From assembly GCA_034440455.1 (NCBI GenBank), contig JAWXCB010000077.1, positions 1-64,000 on the forward strand: a stretch of 64,000 nt of DNA, written 5' to 3'. Below, piece by piece: positions 1 through 8,556 of the stretch. The position numbers and the translations under genes were made by a program. The notes beneath the pieces were generated by a model, which saw only the letters and a list, made by a program, of their open reading frames with translations, did no database searches and had not been told where the DNA came from. Source of the stretch: JAWXCB01 sp034440455. GTDB taxonomy: Bacteria; Bacteroidota; Bacteroidia; Chitinophagales; CAIOSU01. How positions within the stretch are numbered: position 1 is the first letter of the stretch; each line of letters opens with the position of its first letter.

Positions 1-178
1 AAACACTTCCGCAGATTTTCTCAAATTTCTCAACACGCGCGAACTGCGGCTGGGCGTGAAAATAAAACTCAAATCGGTGGAAGCATTTGACGGCAGCATA
101 ACGGTGAGTTATGGAAAACGGCAGCATGAAGTGTTGAGCCACACCGTTTGCGAAAGGCTGCTCGTAGAAAAATGTTAA
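1..178 (+). CDS. C-terminal end of a DtxR/MntR-family metal-dependent regulator (partial)
   Basis: An open frame runs from base 2 to the TAA at 176-178 and encodes 58 residues, including the stretch LGVKIKLKSVEAFDGSI and a terminal HTVCERLLVEKC. This is the pattern of the FeoA/SH3-like C-terminal domain of DtxR/MntR/IdeR regulators, which bind Mn or Fe and repress uptake genes. The DNA-binding and metal-binding parts lie outside the window, so the metal cannot be judged. The gene converges with the SDR gene on the other strand and their stop codons overlap by a few bases. Confidence 0.7.
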   Translation, partial: NTSADFLKFLNTRELRLGVKIKLKSVEAFDGSITVSYGKRQHEVLSHTVCERLLVEKC

Positions 179-1041
179 AGTATTGTTATACTCCTCAATT
201 CGTCTTGAATAAGGAACGGGATAAATCCTGCTTGAAATGCTTTTGTGCTATTCAACGAAACATCAGCAGGACGTGACGCTGCCATTCTCAGTTCGCTTTG
301 CTTTGTCGGCAATAACTGACTCGTTGAAATTCCAAACGCCTGTGCAATCTTCTCGCCCAATTGAAACCGTGAAAGTTTTTCTTTTCCTCCGAGATGATAA
401 ATGCCTTTGAAGTTTTCAACCGCGAGAAGCAATCCTTGCGCTGCCGACATTCCGCCAAGCGGACTGCGAAACTCATCTGTGAATAATTTAAACTGCTCGC
501 CCTTTTTCGCTTTTGTGAGAAAGGTGTTTAAATAACCTTTGCCACCTCCATCTCCAATCATCAGCGGCATTCTGCATACGGCAGTTTTGGGATAAATTTT
601 CAAGAGGAGATTTTCAACTTCGGCTTTTTGCTCACCATATTTGCTCAACGGATTCACCGCATCTGTTTCTATATAGTCGCCTTTTTTTCCATCAAACACC
701 AAATCAGAAGAAGTGAACACAAATGGAATATTTGCTTCAGCGCATAGCTCAGCAAGCGTTTGTGTTGCAATCACATTGATTTCATAACTCTCCTGCACAT
801 GTTGCTGACAATAATTTGCATCAGAAATTGCAGCCGTGTGAATGACGGCATCAGGTTTTATTTTGCTGAAAAGATTTTTGAGCGCAATCGCGTCCGTCAG
901 GTTTTGACGATGAAGTGTTATTCCGTAAAAATCGAATTGCGCGTGATGAATAATGCCCTGCACTTCCCAATTCTGTGTGGCGGCTTTGCAAATATAATAA
1001 CCAAGAAAACCGCTTGCGCCTGTGAGCAGAAGTTTCTTCAA
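175..1041 (-). CDS. SDR-family NAD(P)-dependent oxidoreductase, RmlD-like
   Basis: A 288-residue protein of the extended short-chain dehydrogenase/reductase superfamily, closest in appearance to RmlD (dTDP-4-dehydrorhamnose reductase). It has the Rossmann glycine motif TGASGFLG at residues 7-14, a Ser-rich SSDLVFDG strand near 111-118 and the catalytic YxxxK as YGEQK near 133-137. The length fits RmlD (about 290). No other rhamnose gene is adjacent, so the actual sugar-nucleotide or other substrate is open. It follows the TraB-like gene on the same strand with only a 7-base gap, so the two may be co-transcribed. Confidence 0.8.
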   Translation of the reverse strand: MKKLLLTGASGFLGYYICKAATQNWEVQGIIHHAQFDFYGITLHRQNLTDAIALKNLFSKIKPDAVIHTAAISDANYCQQHVQESYEINVIATQTLAELCAEANIPFVFTSSDLVFDGKKGDYIETDAVNPLSKYGEQKAEVENLLLKIYPKTAVCRMPLMIGDGGGKGYLNTFLTKAKKGEQFKLFTDEFRSPLGGMSAAQGLLLAVENFKGIYHLGGKEKLSRFQLGEKIAQAFGISTSQLLPTKQSELRMAASRPADVSLNSTKAFQAGFIPFLIQDELRSITIL

Positions 1042-1048
1042 GCGAGGA

Positions 1049-2371
1049 TTAATTCAGCTTCAGTGAATTGTAAAAATTTTCGGCTTCGGCAGAGTTGATG
1101 AATTCAGAACTGCCGCCTACGCCAAACATATACATCCTGTTTTTCACGAGCAAAAACTTCCAGCGGATGTTTACGCCCTGCATTGCTTTGAATTCACAGT
1201 CCATCGCTTTCATTCCCATATAAGTAATTTCTTTTTTCCAAAGCAAGGACAACTGTTCCTTTAATTCAGAGATTCCATTTTCATAATCGCCTTCTCCTTT
1301 CTTCATGTCGTCTTTTGTCAAATCCTGATAACCTGCAATGAAAAAAGTTTTTGTGTCGGCATCTTTGTAAATGGCGTTCATCTTTCCTTTTTCTCCTGCA
1401 TTTTCCTCTGGTGTTGCAGGAAAACTCATTGTGAATTTTCCGGTCTTTGATGTATAGGAAACCCACGCATTCGGAAAATAAATTTCCGGCTCGTCATTTC
1501 CACTATAAGTGGAAAAAACGGGAGAGAGTTTGTAGCCTTTCTTTTTCAACAATTCAATCACGCCTTCATTTCCGGTAAGATGCAGCGCCCCCACGGCATT
1601 AAAAGTCGGCTGAATCCGTATGATGCTGTCCATGCGGTGCGCCATCACCTGATTGCGTTTTGTCACCAATGCTTCGTCAAACATTTCGGGCATTTCTTCG
1701 CTCTTGTAAATTTTCATCATCGCATCCAAGTCCTGATTTTTATAATGCTCCATCAATTGTTCAAACATCAAACTGTCTTCGCCTCCCGTCTTGATTTGCT
1801 CCAGCAACATTTTCGCCTGTTCTTTCAGACTGATTTGTCCGAGCGCATTCATTTGCTCTTCTATTGTTTCAATTCCGATGGTTTTCTTTCCATTCTCTTC
1901 CCCTTTTTTCTCAAAAAAATCATCTACGGTATTCGGCTTGTCGTTGCGCATGATATTTTCTGTGAGCAGCGCTGAAGTGAAAATAGGCTTCATCTTATTT
2001 ATAAACATGCTGTACAATTCAAGATTTTCCTCAGCATATTCATTTACAATTTGATAATCCTCTTCGGACAGCAACATCTCAAGCGTAGTGTCTTCCATCA
2101 TCATCATCTGAAGCATGGCAAAAGGATTTTCTTCCATCTTGCTTGTCAGCAATTCGAGGGCAACAGCATCACACTCGTTGAGTTTCACCAGAACGGAATC
2201 GCCAAACTGATGCGCACGTTTATCGCGCGAGTGCATGGTGCCGTAGAGGTAGGAGGGTTTGGAAAGATGCGGAGCTTCTATTTTCCAAAGCAAGGAATTC
2301 GCCTGTTGCGAAAACAAATTTTCATTGCCCATCAATGAAATCACAACTCCAATAAAAAAATACTGTCTCAT
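1049..2371 (-). CDS. TraB/GumN (PrgY) family protein, exported
   Basis: A 440-residue protein that starts with a hydrophobic signal-like segment (FFIGVVISLMG) and continues with the TraB/GumN domain: LWKIEAP near the start, YGTMHSRD near residue 43-50 and the family's C-terminal VGALHLTGNEG motif near 260-270. Family members are putative metal-dependent proteases related to TIKI/erythromycin-esterase folds. The last about 140 residues (from FTMSFPATPEE) are an additional domain, perhaps PsbP/DUF1795-like, judged by pattern only. Its partner is unknown. It is followed by the SDR gene in the same direction. Confidence 0.75.
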   Translation of the reverse strand: MRQYFFIGVVISLMGNENLFSQQANSLLWKIEAPHLSKPSYLYGTMHSRDKRAHQFGDSVLVKLNECDAVALELLTSKMEENPFAMLQMMMMEDTTLEMLLSEEDYQIVNEYAEENLELYSMFINKMKPIFTSALLTENIMRNDKPNTVDDFFEKKGEENGKKTIGIETIEEQMNALGQISLKEQAKMLLEQIKTGGEDSLMFEQLMEHYKNQDLDAMMKIYKSEEMPEMFDEALVTKRNQVMAHRMDSIIRIQPTFNAVGALHLTGNEGVIELLKKKGYKLSPVFSTYSGNDEPEIYFPNAWVSYTSKTGKFTMSFPATPEENAGEKGKMNAIYKDADTKTFFIAGYQDLTKDDMKKGEGDYENGISELKEQLSLLWKKEITYMGMKAMDCEFKAMQGVNIRWKFLLVKNRMYMFGVGGSSEFINSAEAENFYNSLKLN

Positions 2372-2413
2372 CTTGATACTTATTACTTACAACTTAATAC
2401 TTCCTACTTTCTA

Positions 2414-3820
2414 TCAAATATTCAATGCCCTGTTCCCGCTTGCAGCGAGGCAAGCGTCTTTGAATGCTTCTGTATAAGTCGGATGCGCGTGGCTGATAAT
2501 GCCCACGTCTTCTGCGGATGCGCGGAATTCCATAGCAAGCACAGCTTCGGCAATCAGGTCGGCAATGCGCGGACCAATCATCTGCACGCCAAGAATTTCA
2601 TCGGTGTCTTTGTGTGCAAGCACTTTAATAAAACCTTCCGTGTCCATGCTGGCGCGCGCCCTGCCGCTGGCTTTAAATGGGAACGAACCTTTCTTGTAAG
2701 GAATATTTTTTTCTTTCAGTTGGTCTTCGGTGTAACCCACTCCTGCTACTTCGGGCCAGGTATATGCCACACTCGGAATCAGTAAATAATTGATGTGCGG
2801 TTTTTGCCCGGCAATTACTTCTGCAACGAATGCGCCTTCATCTTCTGCTTTGTGCGCAAGCATTGGACCCTGCACCACATCGCCAATCGCATAGATGCCG
2901 GAAACAGGCGTTTCTAATTTTTCATTCACCGGAATTCTCCCTTTTGAATCGGGCGTGATGCCGACTTTTTCCAAGCCGAGATTATCGGTGTAAGGCTTTC
3001 TGCCAACACACACCAAGCAATAATCGCCTTTGAATTCTTTTTTCTCGCCTTTATTATCCTCAGCAGTCACTGTGACGCTTTTGCTCTTCACTGTTGCGCC
3101 AGTCACTTTGTGACTGAGGAAAAATTCAACTCCCAATTTTTTCATGCTGCGCAGCAATTCTTTTCCCAACTCTTTATCCATCGTGCCGATGATGCCGTCC
3201 ATGTATTCGATGATTTGCACTTTCGTACCGAGGCGCGCATATACTGAACCCAATTCCACTCCGATAATTCCACCTCCAATGATGACTATTGTATTGGGGA
3301 TCTCTGTGAGCGTTAATGACTCCGTTGAAGTAATGATGCGTTGCTTGTCAATTTCAATGCCCGGAAGAGTGGAGGGCTTTGAGCCGGTGGCGATAATCGT
3401 ATTATCCGTTTCAATCTCTACGGTTTCTTTTTTTCCTTTTACTGAAATTTTATTTTTTGAAACAAACGAGCCCTGTCCGTAAAACACATCAATCTTGTTT
3501 TTTTTCATCAGGTAAACAATACCATCAGTGGTTTGCTTCACCACATCCGCTTTGCGTTTAATCATCTGCGGCATGTTTACTTTCAAGCCAGTGACTTCAA
3601 TCCCATGCTCTTTGAATTTTTCATTTGCGGCATGTAGATGCTCGGTGGAATCAAGCAATGCTTTGGAAGGAATGCAGCCTACATTCAGACACGTTCCTCC
3701 GAGCGTATCATAGCGCTCAATAATGGCTGTTTTGAAACCCAATTGTGCGCAACGAATTGCGGCAATATATCCTCCGGGACCTGAGCCGATAATGGTGACA
3801 TCGTATTTAGTTGCAGACAT
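2414..3820 (-). CDS. lpdA: Dihydrolipoyl dehydrogenase (E3)
   Basis: A 468-residue flavoprotein disulfide reductase, the E3 subunit that reoxidises dihydrolipoamide in 2-oxoacid dehydrogenase complexes. Visible are the FAD glycine motif GSGPGGY near residue 12, the redox-active disulfide in GGTCLNVGC near 41-49, the NAD-binding GGGIIGVELG near 180 and the C-terminal His-Glu pair in HAHPTYTE. Length and motifs are those of a complete enzyme. A remnant of the sucB 3' end lies upstream in the same orientation, which suggests that lpdA once directly followed sucA-sucB. A perfect Bacteroidota -7 box lies just upstream. Confidence 0.95.
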   Translation of the reverse strand: MSATKYDVTIIGSGPGGYIAAIRCAQLGFKTAIIERYDTLGGTCLNVGCIPSKALLDSTEHLHAANEKFKEHGIEVTGLKVNMPQMIKRKADVVKQTTDGIVYLMKKNKIDVFYGQGSFVSKNKISVKGKKETVEIETDNTIIATGSKPSTLPGIEIDKQRIITSTESLTLTEIPNTIVIIGGGIIGVELGSVYARLGTKVQIIEYMDGIIGTMDKELGKELLRSMKKLGVEFFLSHKVTGATVKSKSVTVTAEDNKGEKKEFKGDYCLVCVGRKPYTDNLGLEKVGITPDSKGRIPVNEKLETPVSGIYAIGDVVQGPMLAHKAEDEGAFVAEVIAGQKPHINYLLIPSVAYTWPEVAGVGYTEDQLKEKNIPYKKGSFPFKASGRARASMDTEGFIKVLAHKDTDEILGVQMIGPRIADLIAEAVLAMEFRASAEDVGIISHAHPTYTEAFKDACLAASGNRALNI

Positions 3821-3852
3821 GAGTAATGAGATATTGAGATTTTAGATGGGAG

Positions 3853-3860
3853 CAAAAGTA
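3853..3860 (-). promoter_or_regulatory. Candidate -7 element upstream of lpdA
   Basis: On the minus strand this reads TACTTTTG, a perfect match to the Bacteroidota -7 consensus TAnnTTTG, about 33 bases before the lpdA start codon. No clear TTG element was seen at the usual upstream distance, so the assignment rests on the -7 box and position only. Confidence 0.4.
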
Positions 3861-3916
3861 TCAAAGACGGGGGAAATTAAGATTATCGCCTCACTCTGAA
3901 TGAGTAACTGTAACTG

Positions 3917-4129
3917 ATGTTTCAATCCTATCAACTATTGAGCGAGTTTGAACGGCAAAATCCGAACATTGCCCAATTATCCGTTGAACAAAAACTTTCC
4001 ATTTTAGACGGAATGGTGCAATATGCTTTCAAGCTGCGTCCGGATATTTTCACGGATGATTTTGCAGGGATGCAGGAAAAAATTGACTTCATAAAACTTC
4101 TCCATAGTGTTCAACGAGCTGCTCGTTAA
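3917..4129 (+). CDS. Small hypothetical protein upstream of a nucleotidyltransferase
   Basis: A 70-residue protein without signal peptide or membrane segment, predicted mostly helical (FERQNPNIAQLSVEQKLSI). I do not recognise the family. Its end overlaps the start of the next gene by 23 bases in another frame, so the two are almost certainly co-translated. The pairing of a very small helical protein with an MNT-type nucleotidyltransferase is reminiscent of two-gene toxin-antitoxin or AbiE-like modules, but this is inference from arrangement only. Confidence 0.55.
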   Translation: MFQSYQLLSEFERQNPNIAQLSVEQKLSILDGMVQYAFKLRPDIFTDDFAGMQEKIDFIKLLHSVQRAAR

Positions 4130-4655
4130 GGTAACAGAACAACTTAATAAACTTTCTGTCCCATACATGATCATTGGCGGTCAGGCTGTGCTGCTTTATG
4201 GCGAGCCGCGATTTACGAGGGATATTGACATCACACTTGGAATTGACATTGACGAGTTGCATAAGATCAAACAAGCGATTGAAACACTTTCACTGAAGCC
4301 ATTGATAGAAAACGTGGAGGATTTTGTTTCTAAAACGCGTGCCTTGCCTGTGCTGGAAGAAAGCACGGGGTTGCGGGTGGATTTTGTTTTTTCATTCATC
4401 GCGTTTGAAAGAGAGGCGATAAAAAGAGCCGTAAAAATTAAAATCCGCAATCATGACGTGAAGTATGCTTCCGTGGAAGATTTGATAGTTTATAAAATTG
4501 TAGCGGGACCACCGGTTGACCTTGACGATGTAAAGAATGTCGTTAGAAAAAATCCTGCTTTTGATAAAGCGTATGTGAAAGAGTGGCTGAAAGATTTTCA
4601 GGAAATCCTGAACAAACCACTGCTGGAGACTTTTGAAAAAACATTAAGAGAGTAA
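4107..4655 (+). CDS. Nucleotidyltransferase-fold protein (MNT/AbiEii-like)
   Basis: A 182-residue protein with the polymerase-beta nucleotidyltransferase signature IIGGQAVLLYGEPRFTRDID at about residues 22-41: the glycine pair, then the catalytic Asp-x-Asp as DID, with a third acidic residue likely in the RVDFVF strand near 91-96. The LIVYKIVAGPP segment that follows is typical of DUF6036/AbiEii-like enzymes. Members transfer NMP groups to proteins, tRNA or antibiotics, and several are antitoxins or toxins. It overlaps the small upstream gene. The stop codon directly abuts the sucB remnant. Confidence 0.7.
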   Translation: MFNELLVKVTEQLNKLSVPYMIIGGQAVLLYGEPRFTRDIDITLGIDIDELHKIKQAIETLSLKPLIENVEDFVSKTRALPVLEESTGLRVDFVFSFIAFEREAIKRAVKIKIRNHDVKYASVEDLIVYKIVAGPPVDLDDVKNVVRKNPAFDKAYVKEWLKDFQEILNKPLLETFEKTLRE

Positions 4656-4738
4656 TCACACCACAGCACTGTCTTCACCGGGTCGCCACCTGTAAGCATG
4701 AATCCGGGGTTTTCGAGCAGTTGCTTCACTTTTACTAA
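4656..4738 (-). pseudogene. Remnant of the 3' end of a second sucB copy
   Basis: Read on the minus strand, 4738-4664 translates to LVKVKQLLENPGFMLTGGDP and then VKTVL, matching the last residues of SucB at 25375-25450 (there GSDPVKAVLGM). The DNA differs at roughly 11 of 76 positions, mostly third codon bases. One base is missing near the end, after which TGTGA still aligns with the sucB stop. Homology stops abruptly at about 4738. It has no upstream coding part, so it is a fragment and not a gene. Confidence 0.85.
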
Positions 4739-4821
4739 CTCACCTTACGCAAAGGCGAATCTTAAATTAGCAGATTAAATAGAGGTAAACTGTTTTAGGC
4801 TAAATTCCCTGCGAGTTAAAT

Positions 4822-5415
4822 TCACACCTCATCCAGCGGTTTTCTTTTTTTATCCCCGATGTTCTTAAAATGGCTGGGTATTAGTCCAGTAACCTTTTTA
4901 AACTGGTTGGAAAGATGCGCCAAGCTGCTATCGCCCATCGTGTAGGCGATTTCGCTAAGGGATAGTTCGTCATAAACAAGCAGTTCCTTCACCCGCTCAA
5001 TTTTTTGGCAGATGATGAATTTTTCAATCGTTGTCCCTTCCACTTCGGAAAAAAGGTTGGTCAGGTAAGTGTAATCTTTGTTGAGTTTTGATTCGATAAG
5101 GTGCGAGTAATTTATTTTAGTCGTGTCGGCATTGAGATGTTGAATTGAATCAATAATTACGTTCTTTATTTTTTCAATAACGCGCGATTTCTTGTTATCT
5201 ATCAGTTCAAATCCCAATGACACCAGCCCGTTTTGTAGGTGTTCGATTTGTTTAGGCGAGAGTTCTTCTTTGTTTTCCACTTCTCCCAGCTCTACATGAA
5301 CCGGATAAATCCCTGTTTTTTCAAATTCATTCCGCACTGCCGTTTTACAGCGGTTGCACACCTTGTTTTTGATAAAGAATTTCATCTGTTCAATTTGTGC
5401 CTGTAAATCTTGCAA
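4822..5415 (-). CDS. AraC-family regulator with cysteine-bearing N-terminal domain
   Basis: A 197-residue protein. The C-terminal half (about 105-190) is an AraC/XylS helix-turn-helix pair: LSLSEIAYTMGDSSLAHLSN followed by FKKVTGLIPSHFK. The N-terminal domain (about 10-80) has CNRC at about 20-23 and an FEKTGIYPVHVELGEVE stretch that resembles a heavy-metal-associated fold. It is transcribed divergently from the HMA membrane protein, about 70 bases away, so it is the likely local regulator of the metal genes, with CNRC as a possible sensor site (inference). An internal Met at residue 12 is an alternative start. Confidence 0.8.
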   Translation of the reverse strand: MQDLQAQIEQMKFFIKNKVCNRCKTAVRNEFEKTGIYPVHVELGEVENKEELSPKQIEHLQNGLVSLGFELIDNKKSRVIEKIKNVIIDSIQHLNADTTKINYSHLIESKLNKDYTYLTNLFSEVEGTTIEKFIICQKIERVKELLVYDELSLSEIAYTMGDSSLAHLSNQFKKVTGLIPSHFKNIGDKKRKPLDEV

Positions 5416-5485
5416 ATCAAATCAATAATTGTGTAACTGTTTCGGCTGAAAGCGGATGCAACTTTGTATCATAAAATTTAAAACC

Positions 5486-6211
5486 ATGACACACACGTAT
5501 CAACTTCAGGGAATGACCTGCGGCAGTTGCGTTTCAAAAGTGAAAAGCCAACTGCTGATGTTGCAGGATGTTGAATCAGCAGACGTAACCCTGAACCCGC
5601 CCCAAGCGGTTATCTCCATGCAGAACCATATATCAACGGCTGCATTGCAGGAAGCCGTGAGCAAAGCCGGGCATTACACTATCAAGCCTGATGAGCACGA
5701 CCATAGCCATGCTCCGATGGAAAACAAAAACTCGTGGTTAGTCACCTACAAGCCTTTGCTTTTGTTGTTCGCATTCACCACCGGAATATCCTTTATTGCT
5801 TCCTTCAATGGAGGCTTTCAGGTGATGACATGGATGAACCTCTTTATGGCGAGTTTCTTCATTGCGTTCTCGTTTTTCAAATTCCTGAACCTCGAAGGCT
5901 TTGCGGAGAGTTATTCATCTTATGATTTGCTGGCAAAACGACTTCCAGTTTACGGATATGTCTATCCATTTATCGAATTGGCGTTGGGCATTGCATACCT
6001 CACGGGCTTTAACCCTGTTATTACGAACACCACAACAATTGCGGTAATGGGTTTCAGCAGCATCGGTGTAATACAAACAGTATTGGCTAAACAACAAATA
6101 CAATGCGCTTGCCTCGGTGCGGTGTTTAACCTTCCGATGAGCACGGTAACGATTGTTGAAGATTTGCTGATGGTTGGGATGGCGGGTGTGATGCTGGTTT
6201 TCGTTTTCTGA
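5486..6211 (+). CDS. HMA domain fused to a MauE/DoxX-like membrane protein (copy 1)
   Basis: A 241-residue protein. Residues about 1-65 form a heavy-metal-associated domain with the metal site GMTCGSC, typical for Cu(I) or Hg(II). After a His-rich linker (DEHDHSHAP) come four hydrophobic helices resembling MauE/DoxX-type proteins, with a conserved IQCACLGAVFNLPMSTVT stretch. The start at 5486 is chosen because it places MTHTYQL at the N-terminus exactly as in the paralogue at 7826. It probably binds and passes on copper or mercury at the inner membrane. It opens the metal gene block, divergent from the AraC-type regulator. Confidence 0.8.
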   Translation: MTHTYQLQGMTCGSCVSKVKSQLLMLQDVESADVTLNPPQAVISMQNHISTAALQEAVSKAGHYTIKPDEHDHSHAPMENKNSWLVTYKPLLLLFAFTTGISFIASFNGGFQVMTWMNLFMASFFIAFSFFKFLNLEGFAESYSSYDLLAKRLPVYGYVYPFIELALGIAYLTGFNPVITNTTTIAVMGFSSIGVIQTVLAKQQIQCACLGAVFNLPMSTVTIVEDLLMVGMAGVMLVFVF

Positions 6212-6241
6212 ATAAATTTATCTAATTTTCATTTGTAACCT

Positions 6242-6655
6242 GTGAAAATCATCTCGACATCGGTAGCAATTCTTCTTCTGCTGGGTACGGCTAACCTGTC
6301 CATCATCCGCCATTTTTGCGGTGGAAGGGTGGCGGAAGTGAAGCTGTCAATTCTGGGCAAGGCATCCTGCGGGATGGTTGCCAACTCATGTTCCACAAAT
6401 TCTTATTGCGAAAATAACGAAAGTGTCAGCAAGAAACCATGCTGTGAAGATGAACTGACGCAGATTTCCATTACCGACAATTACAAGCCTGCAACCAATG
6501 TTGCCGCTGCAAACTTTGCATTGCAGCTTCTTGCTGTTCAAACTAATATCCTGCCCTCTCAGCCTGTCGGGCATGTAAGTCCTGTGCGGAATTACAAAGA
6601 CCCGCCTGACTATCATTCCGTTTCCCTTCCTTTCTTGCAGGTTTTCCTCGTCTGA
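6242..6655 (+). CDS. Small exported Cys-rich protein, HYC_CC_PP-like
   Basis: A 137-residue protein with an N-terminal signal segment (STSVAILLLLGTANLS) followed by HFCGG near residue 24, a KPCCED pair near 66-71 and a C-terminal KDPPDYHS near 119. These three spaced motifs are those of a small uncharacterised Bacteroidota family known as HYC_CC_PP, often found beside heavy-metal genes. Cys and His content suggest metal binding in the periplasm, but no function is established. It lies 30 bases after the HMA protein and is likely in the same operon. Confidence 0.65.
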   Translation: MKIISTSVAILLLLGTANLSIIRHFCGGRVAEVKLSILGKASCGMVANSCSTNSYCENNESVSKKPCCEDELTQISITDNYKPATNVAAANFALQLLAVQTNILPSQPVGHVSPVRNYKDPPDYHSVSLPFLQVFLV

Positions 6656-6761
6656 TTTTTTCCGTCCTATTGCGCTCCCTGCATTTTGAGTGCGCGTTGT
6701 GGCTTGCCTCTGCATTACCGTGTGCCTCATTTATTTTTTAATCAATCAAAATCTTTTTTCA

Positions 6762-7814
6762 ATGAAATCTTTAACATCATTATCAGCCGTTGTTCTTTCT
6801 GGCTGTTGCTTATTCTTTTCATCGTGCAAGGAAGAACACGACATGCACGAAGAACAAACCCTGAACATCAATTATCCTGCGGCTTTTGTCGTGAACGGGA
6901 TGAGCAACAATGTGCAGGTCATTGAACTTTCAACCAATACAGTGAAGGAAACCATTGAACTAAATGGCGCAACCTTCCCGCACCACGTTTATCTGAGCCC
7001 CGATAAAACAAAGTTTGCCGTAGCTATCACCAGCACCGATTTAAGCGGTGGACATGGCGGGCATGGCGGAAGTTCGGGCGATTACAGGGTTATCGTCATC
7101 AACTCCACAACGGGTGTGCATGAAAAAGAAATCACGCTTTCAAAATTGCCGCACAACGCGGTGTTTAGTCCAGATGGAACCGAACTGTGGGTGGGTCAAT
7201 CCGATATGGTGCAAAGCCAGATTTTTGTTTACAACACTTCTGATTGGTCGCTGAAAATTACCGTCAATGTCGGAAAAGGCTTGGCGGAAATCACTTTTGC
7301 TGCTGACGGCTCCATGGCTTTTGCCACCAACACCGATGACGGCACGGTTTCCGTGATTGACCCCGCATCAAAAATGATTCACGCTACGATAACTGTCGGC
7401 ATGAATCCTGTAGGCGCATGGCCCGCATCCAACGGAAACATGTACGTGGACAACGAAATGGATATGACGGTGTCTGAAATCAGTGTTGCAACCATGTCAG
7501 TCACAGAAACCATCAACCTTGGTTTCAAGCCTGGCTATGTCGCTTACAGCGTACATCATGATGAAATATGGGTGAGTGATGCCACCAACGGCAAAGTTGT
7601 TTACTATGCCAAGTCAGGAGGCGCATGGACGGAAATGGGTTCTATCGCAACAGGGGCAGATGCTCATGCCATCGTTTTTTCTGCCAATGGTGAAACGGCT
7701 TACGTCTCCAATCAGGGCGCTAATACGGCTTCGGTGATTGATGTTGTCAATCACGCGGTCACCGCTACGATTAATGTTGGAGAGAAGCCAAATGGAATTG
7801 CGCTGAAGGAATAA
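6762..7814 (+). CDS. YncE-like beta-propeller lipoprotein
   Basis: A 350-residue protein from the chosen start, which gives a proper lipoprotein signal (LSAVVLSGCCLFFSSC). The rest consists of repeated blades such as NVQVIELSTNTVKETIELNG, YVDNEMDMTVSEISV and ANTASVIDVVNHAVTATINV, the YVTN/YncE seven-bladed propeller pattern. Two short His/Gly clusters, DMHEEQ near the mature N-terminus and GGHGGHGGSSG near residue 88, look like metal-binding loops. It sits between the two HMA-membrane proteins, so it probably belongs to the metal-handling operon. Its ligand is unknown. Confidence 0.75.
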   Translation: MKSLTSLSAVVLSGCCLFFSSCKEEHDMHEEQTLNINYPAAFVVNGMSNNVQVIELSTNTVKETIELNGATFPHHVYLSPDKTKFAVAITSTDLSGGHGGHGGSSGDYRVIVINSTTGVHEKEITLSKLPHNAVFSPDGTELWVGQSDMVQSQIFVYNTSDWSLKITVNVGKGLAEITFAADGSMAFATNTDDGTVSVIDPASKMIHATITVGMNPVGAWPASNGNMYVDNEMDMTVSEISVATMSVTETINLGFKPGYVAYSVHHDEIWVSDATNGKVVYYAKSGGAWTEMGSIATGADAHAIVFSANGETAYVSNQGANTASVIDVVNHAVTATINVGEKPNGIALKE

Positions 7815-7825
7815 AATCATTAGCC

Positions 7826-8548
7826 ATGACACACACCTATCAACTTAAAGGAATGACTTGCAGCAGTTGCGAAGCCACAGTAAAAAGTAGTTTGTTCACT
7901 TTACCCGATGTTACCCATGTGGAAGTTTCTAAAGACAACAACACTGCAACAATTACCATGGATAAGCACATTTCACTAAGCGCTTTACAGGAAGCTATTG
8001 GCGGAGCAAAAAGCAAGTACCAGATTTCGGCAGCGCATCACAACGAAGCGGCAGAGCAGGCAAAGAGTTGGTTGGAAACCTACAAGCCTATTCTTTTGAT
8101 TTTTGCATATATCACGGTTGTTGCCTCTATCGCATCGTTCCATGACGGAACCATTCACCCGATGCTCTTCATGCAAATTTTCATGGCAGGTTTCTTTCTC
8201 ACTTTTTCTTTTTTCAAACTCCTCAATCTTTCTGGTTTTGCCGCAAGTTATGTGATGTATGATGTAATCGCAAAGCGTATTCCCGCCTGGGCTTATGCCT
8301 ATGCTTTTATCGAATTGGCTTTGGGCATAGCTTACGCTGTCAACTTCAATCCCCTGGTCACCAACCTCGCTACGCTCATTGTAATGAGTGCAAGCATCAT
8401 CGGTGTATTGCAGAGTGTGCTGAATAAAAAGAAAATTCAATGCGCTTGTTTGGGTGCGGTATTTAATCTGCCCATGAGTACCGTTACTATTCTTGAAGAT
8501 GCTTTGATGATTGTTATGGCGGGCATCATGCTTTTGCAAATAATTTAA
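7826..8548 (+). CDS. HMA domain fused to a MauE/DoxX-like membrane protein (copy 2)
   Basis: A 240-residue paralogue of the gene at 5486, with the same order: HMA domain with GMTCSSC, short linker, and four membrane helices ending in the shared IQCACLGAVFNLPMSTVT motif. The linker is less His-rich than in copy 1. It starts 11 bases after the propeller lipoprotein and is followed after 8 bases by a methyltransferase, so all are probably one transcript. The pair likely arose by duplication of a single gene. They may differ in metal or partner, which the sequence cannot show. Confidence 0.8.
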   Translation: MTHTYQLKGMTCSSCEATVKSSLFTLPDVTHVEVSKDNNTATITMDKHISLSALQEAIGGAKSKYQISAAHHNEAAEQAKSWLETYKPILLIFAYITVVASIASFHDGTIHPMLFMQIFMAGFFLTFSFFKLLNLSGFAASYVMYDVIAKRIPAWAYAYAFIELALGIAYAVNFNPLVTNLATLIVMSASIIGVLQSVLNKKKIQCACLGAVFNLPMSTVTILEDALMIVMAGIMLLQII

Positions 8549-8556
8549 CGAGAAAC

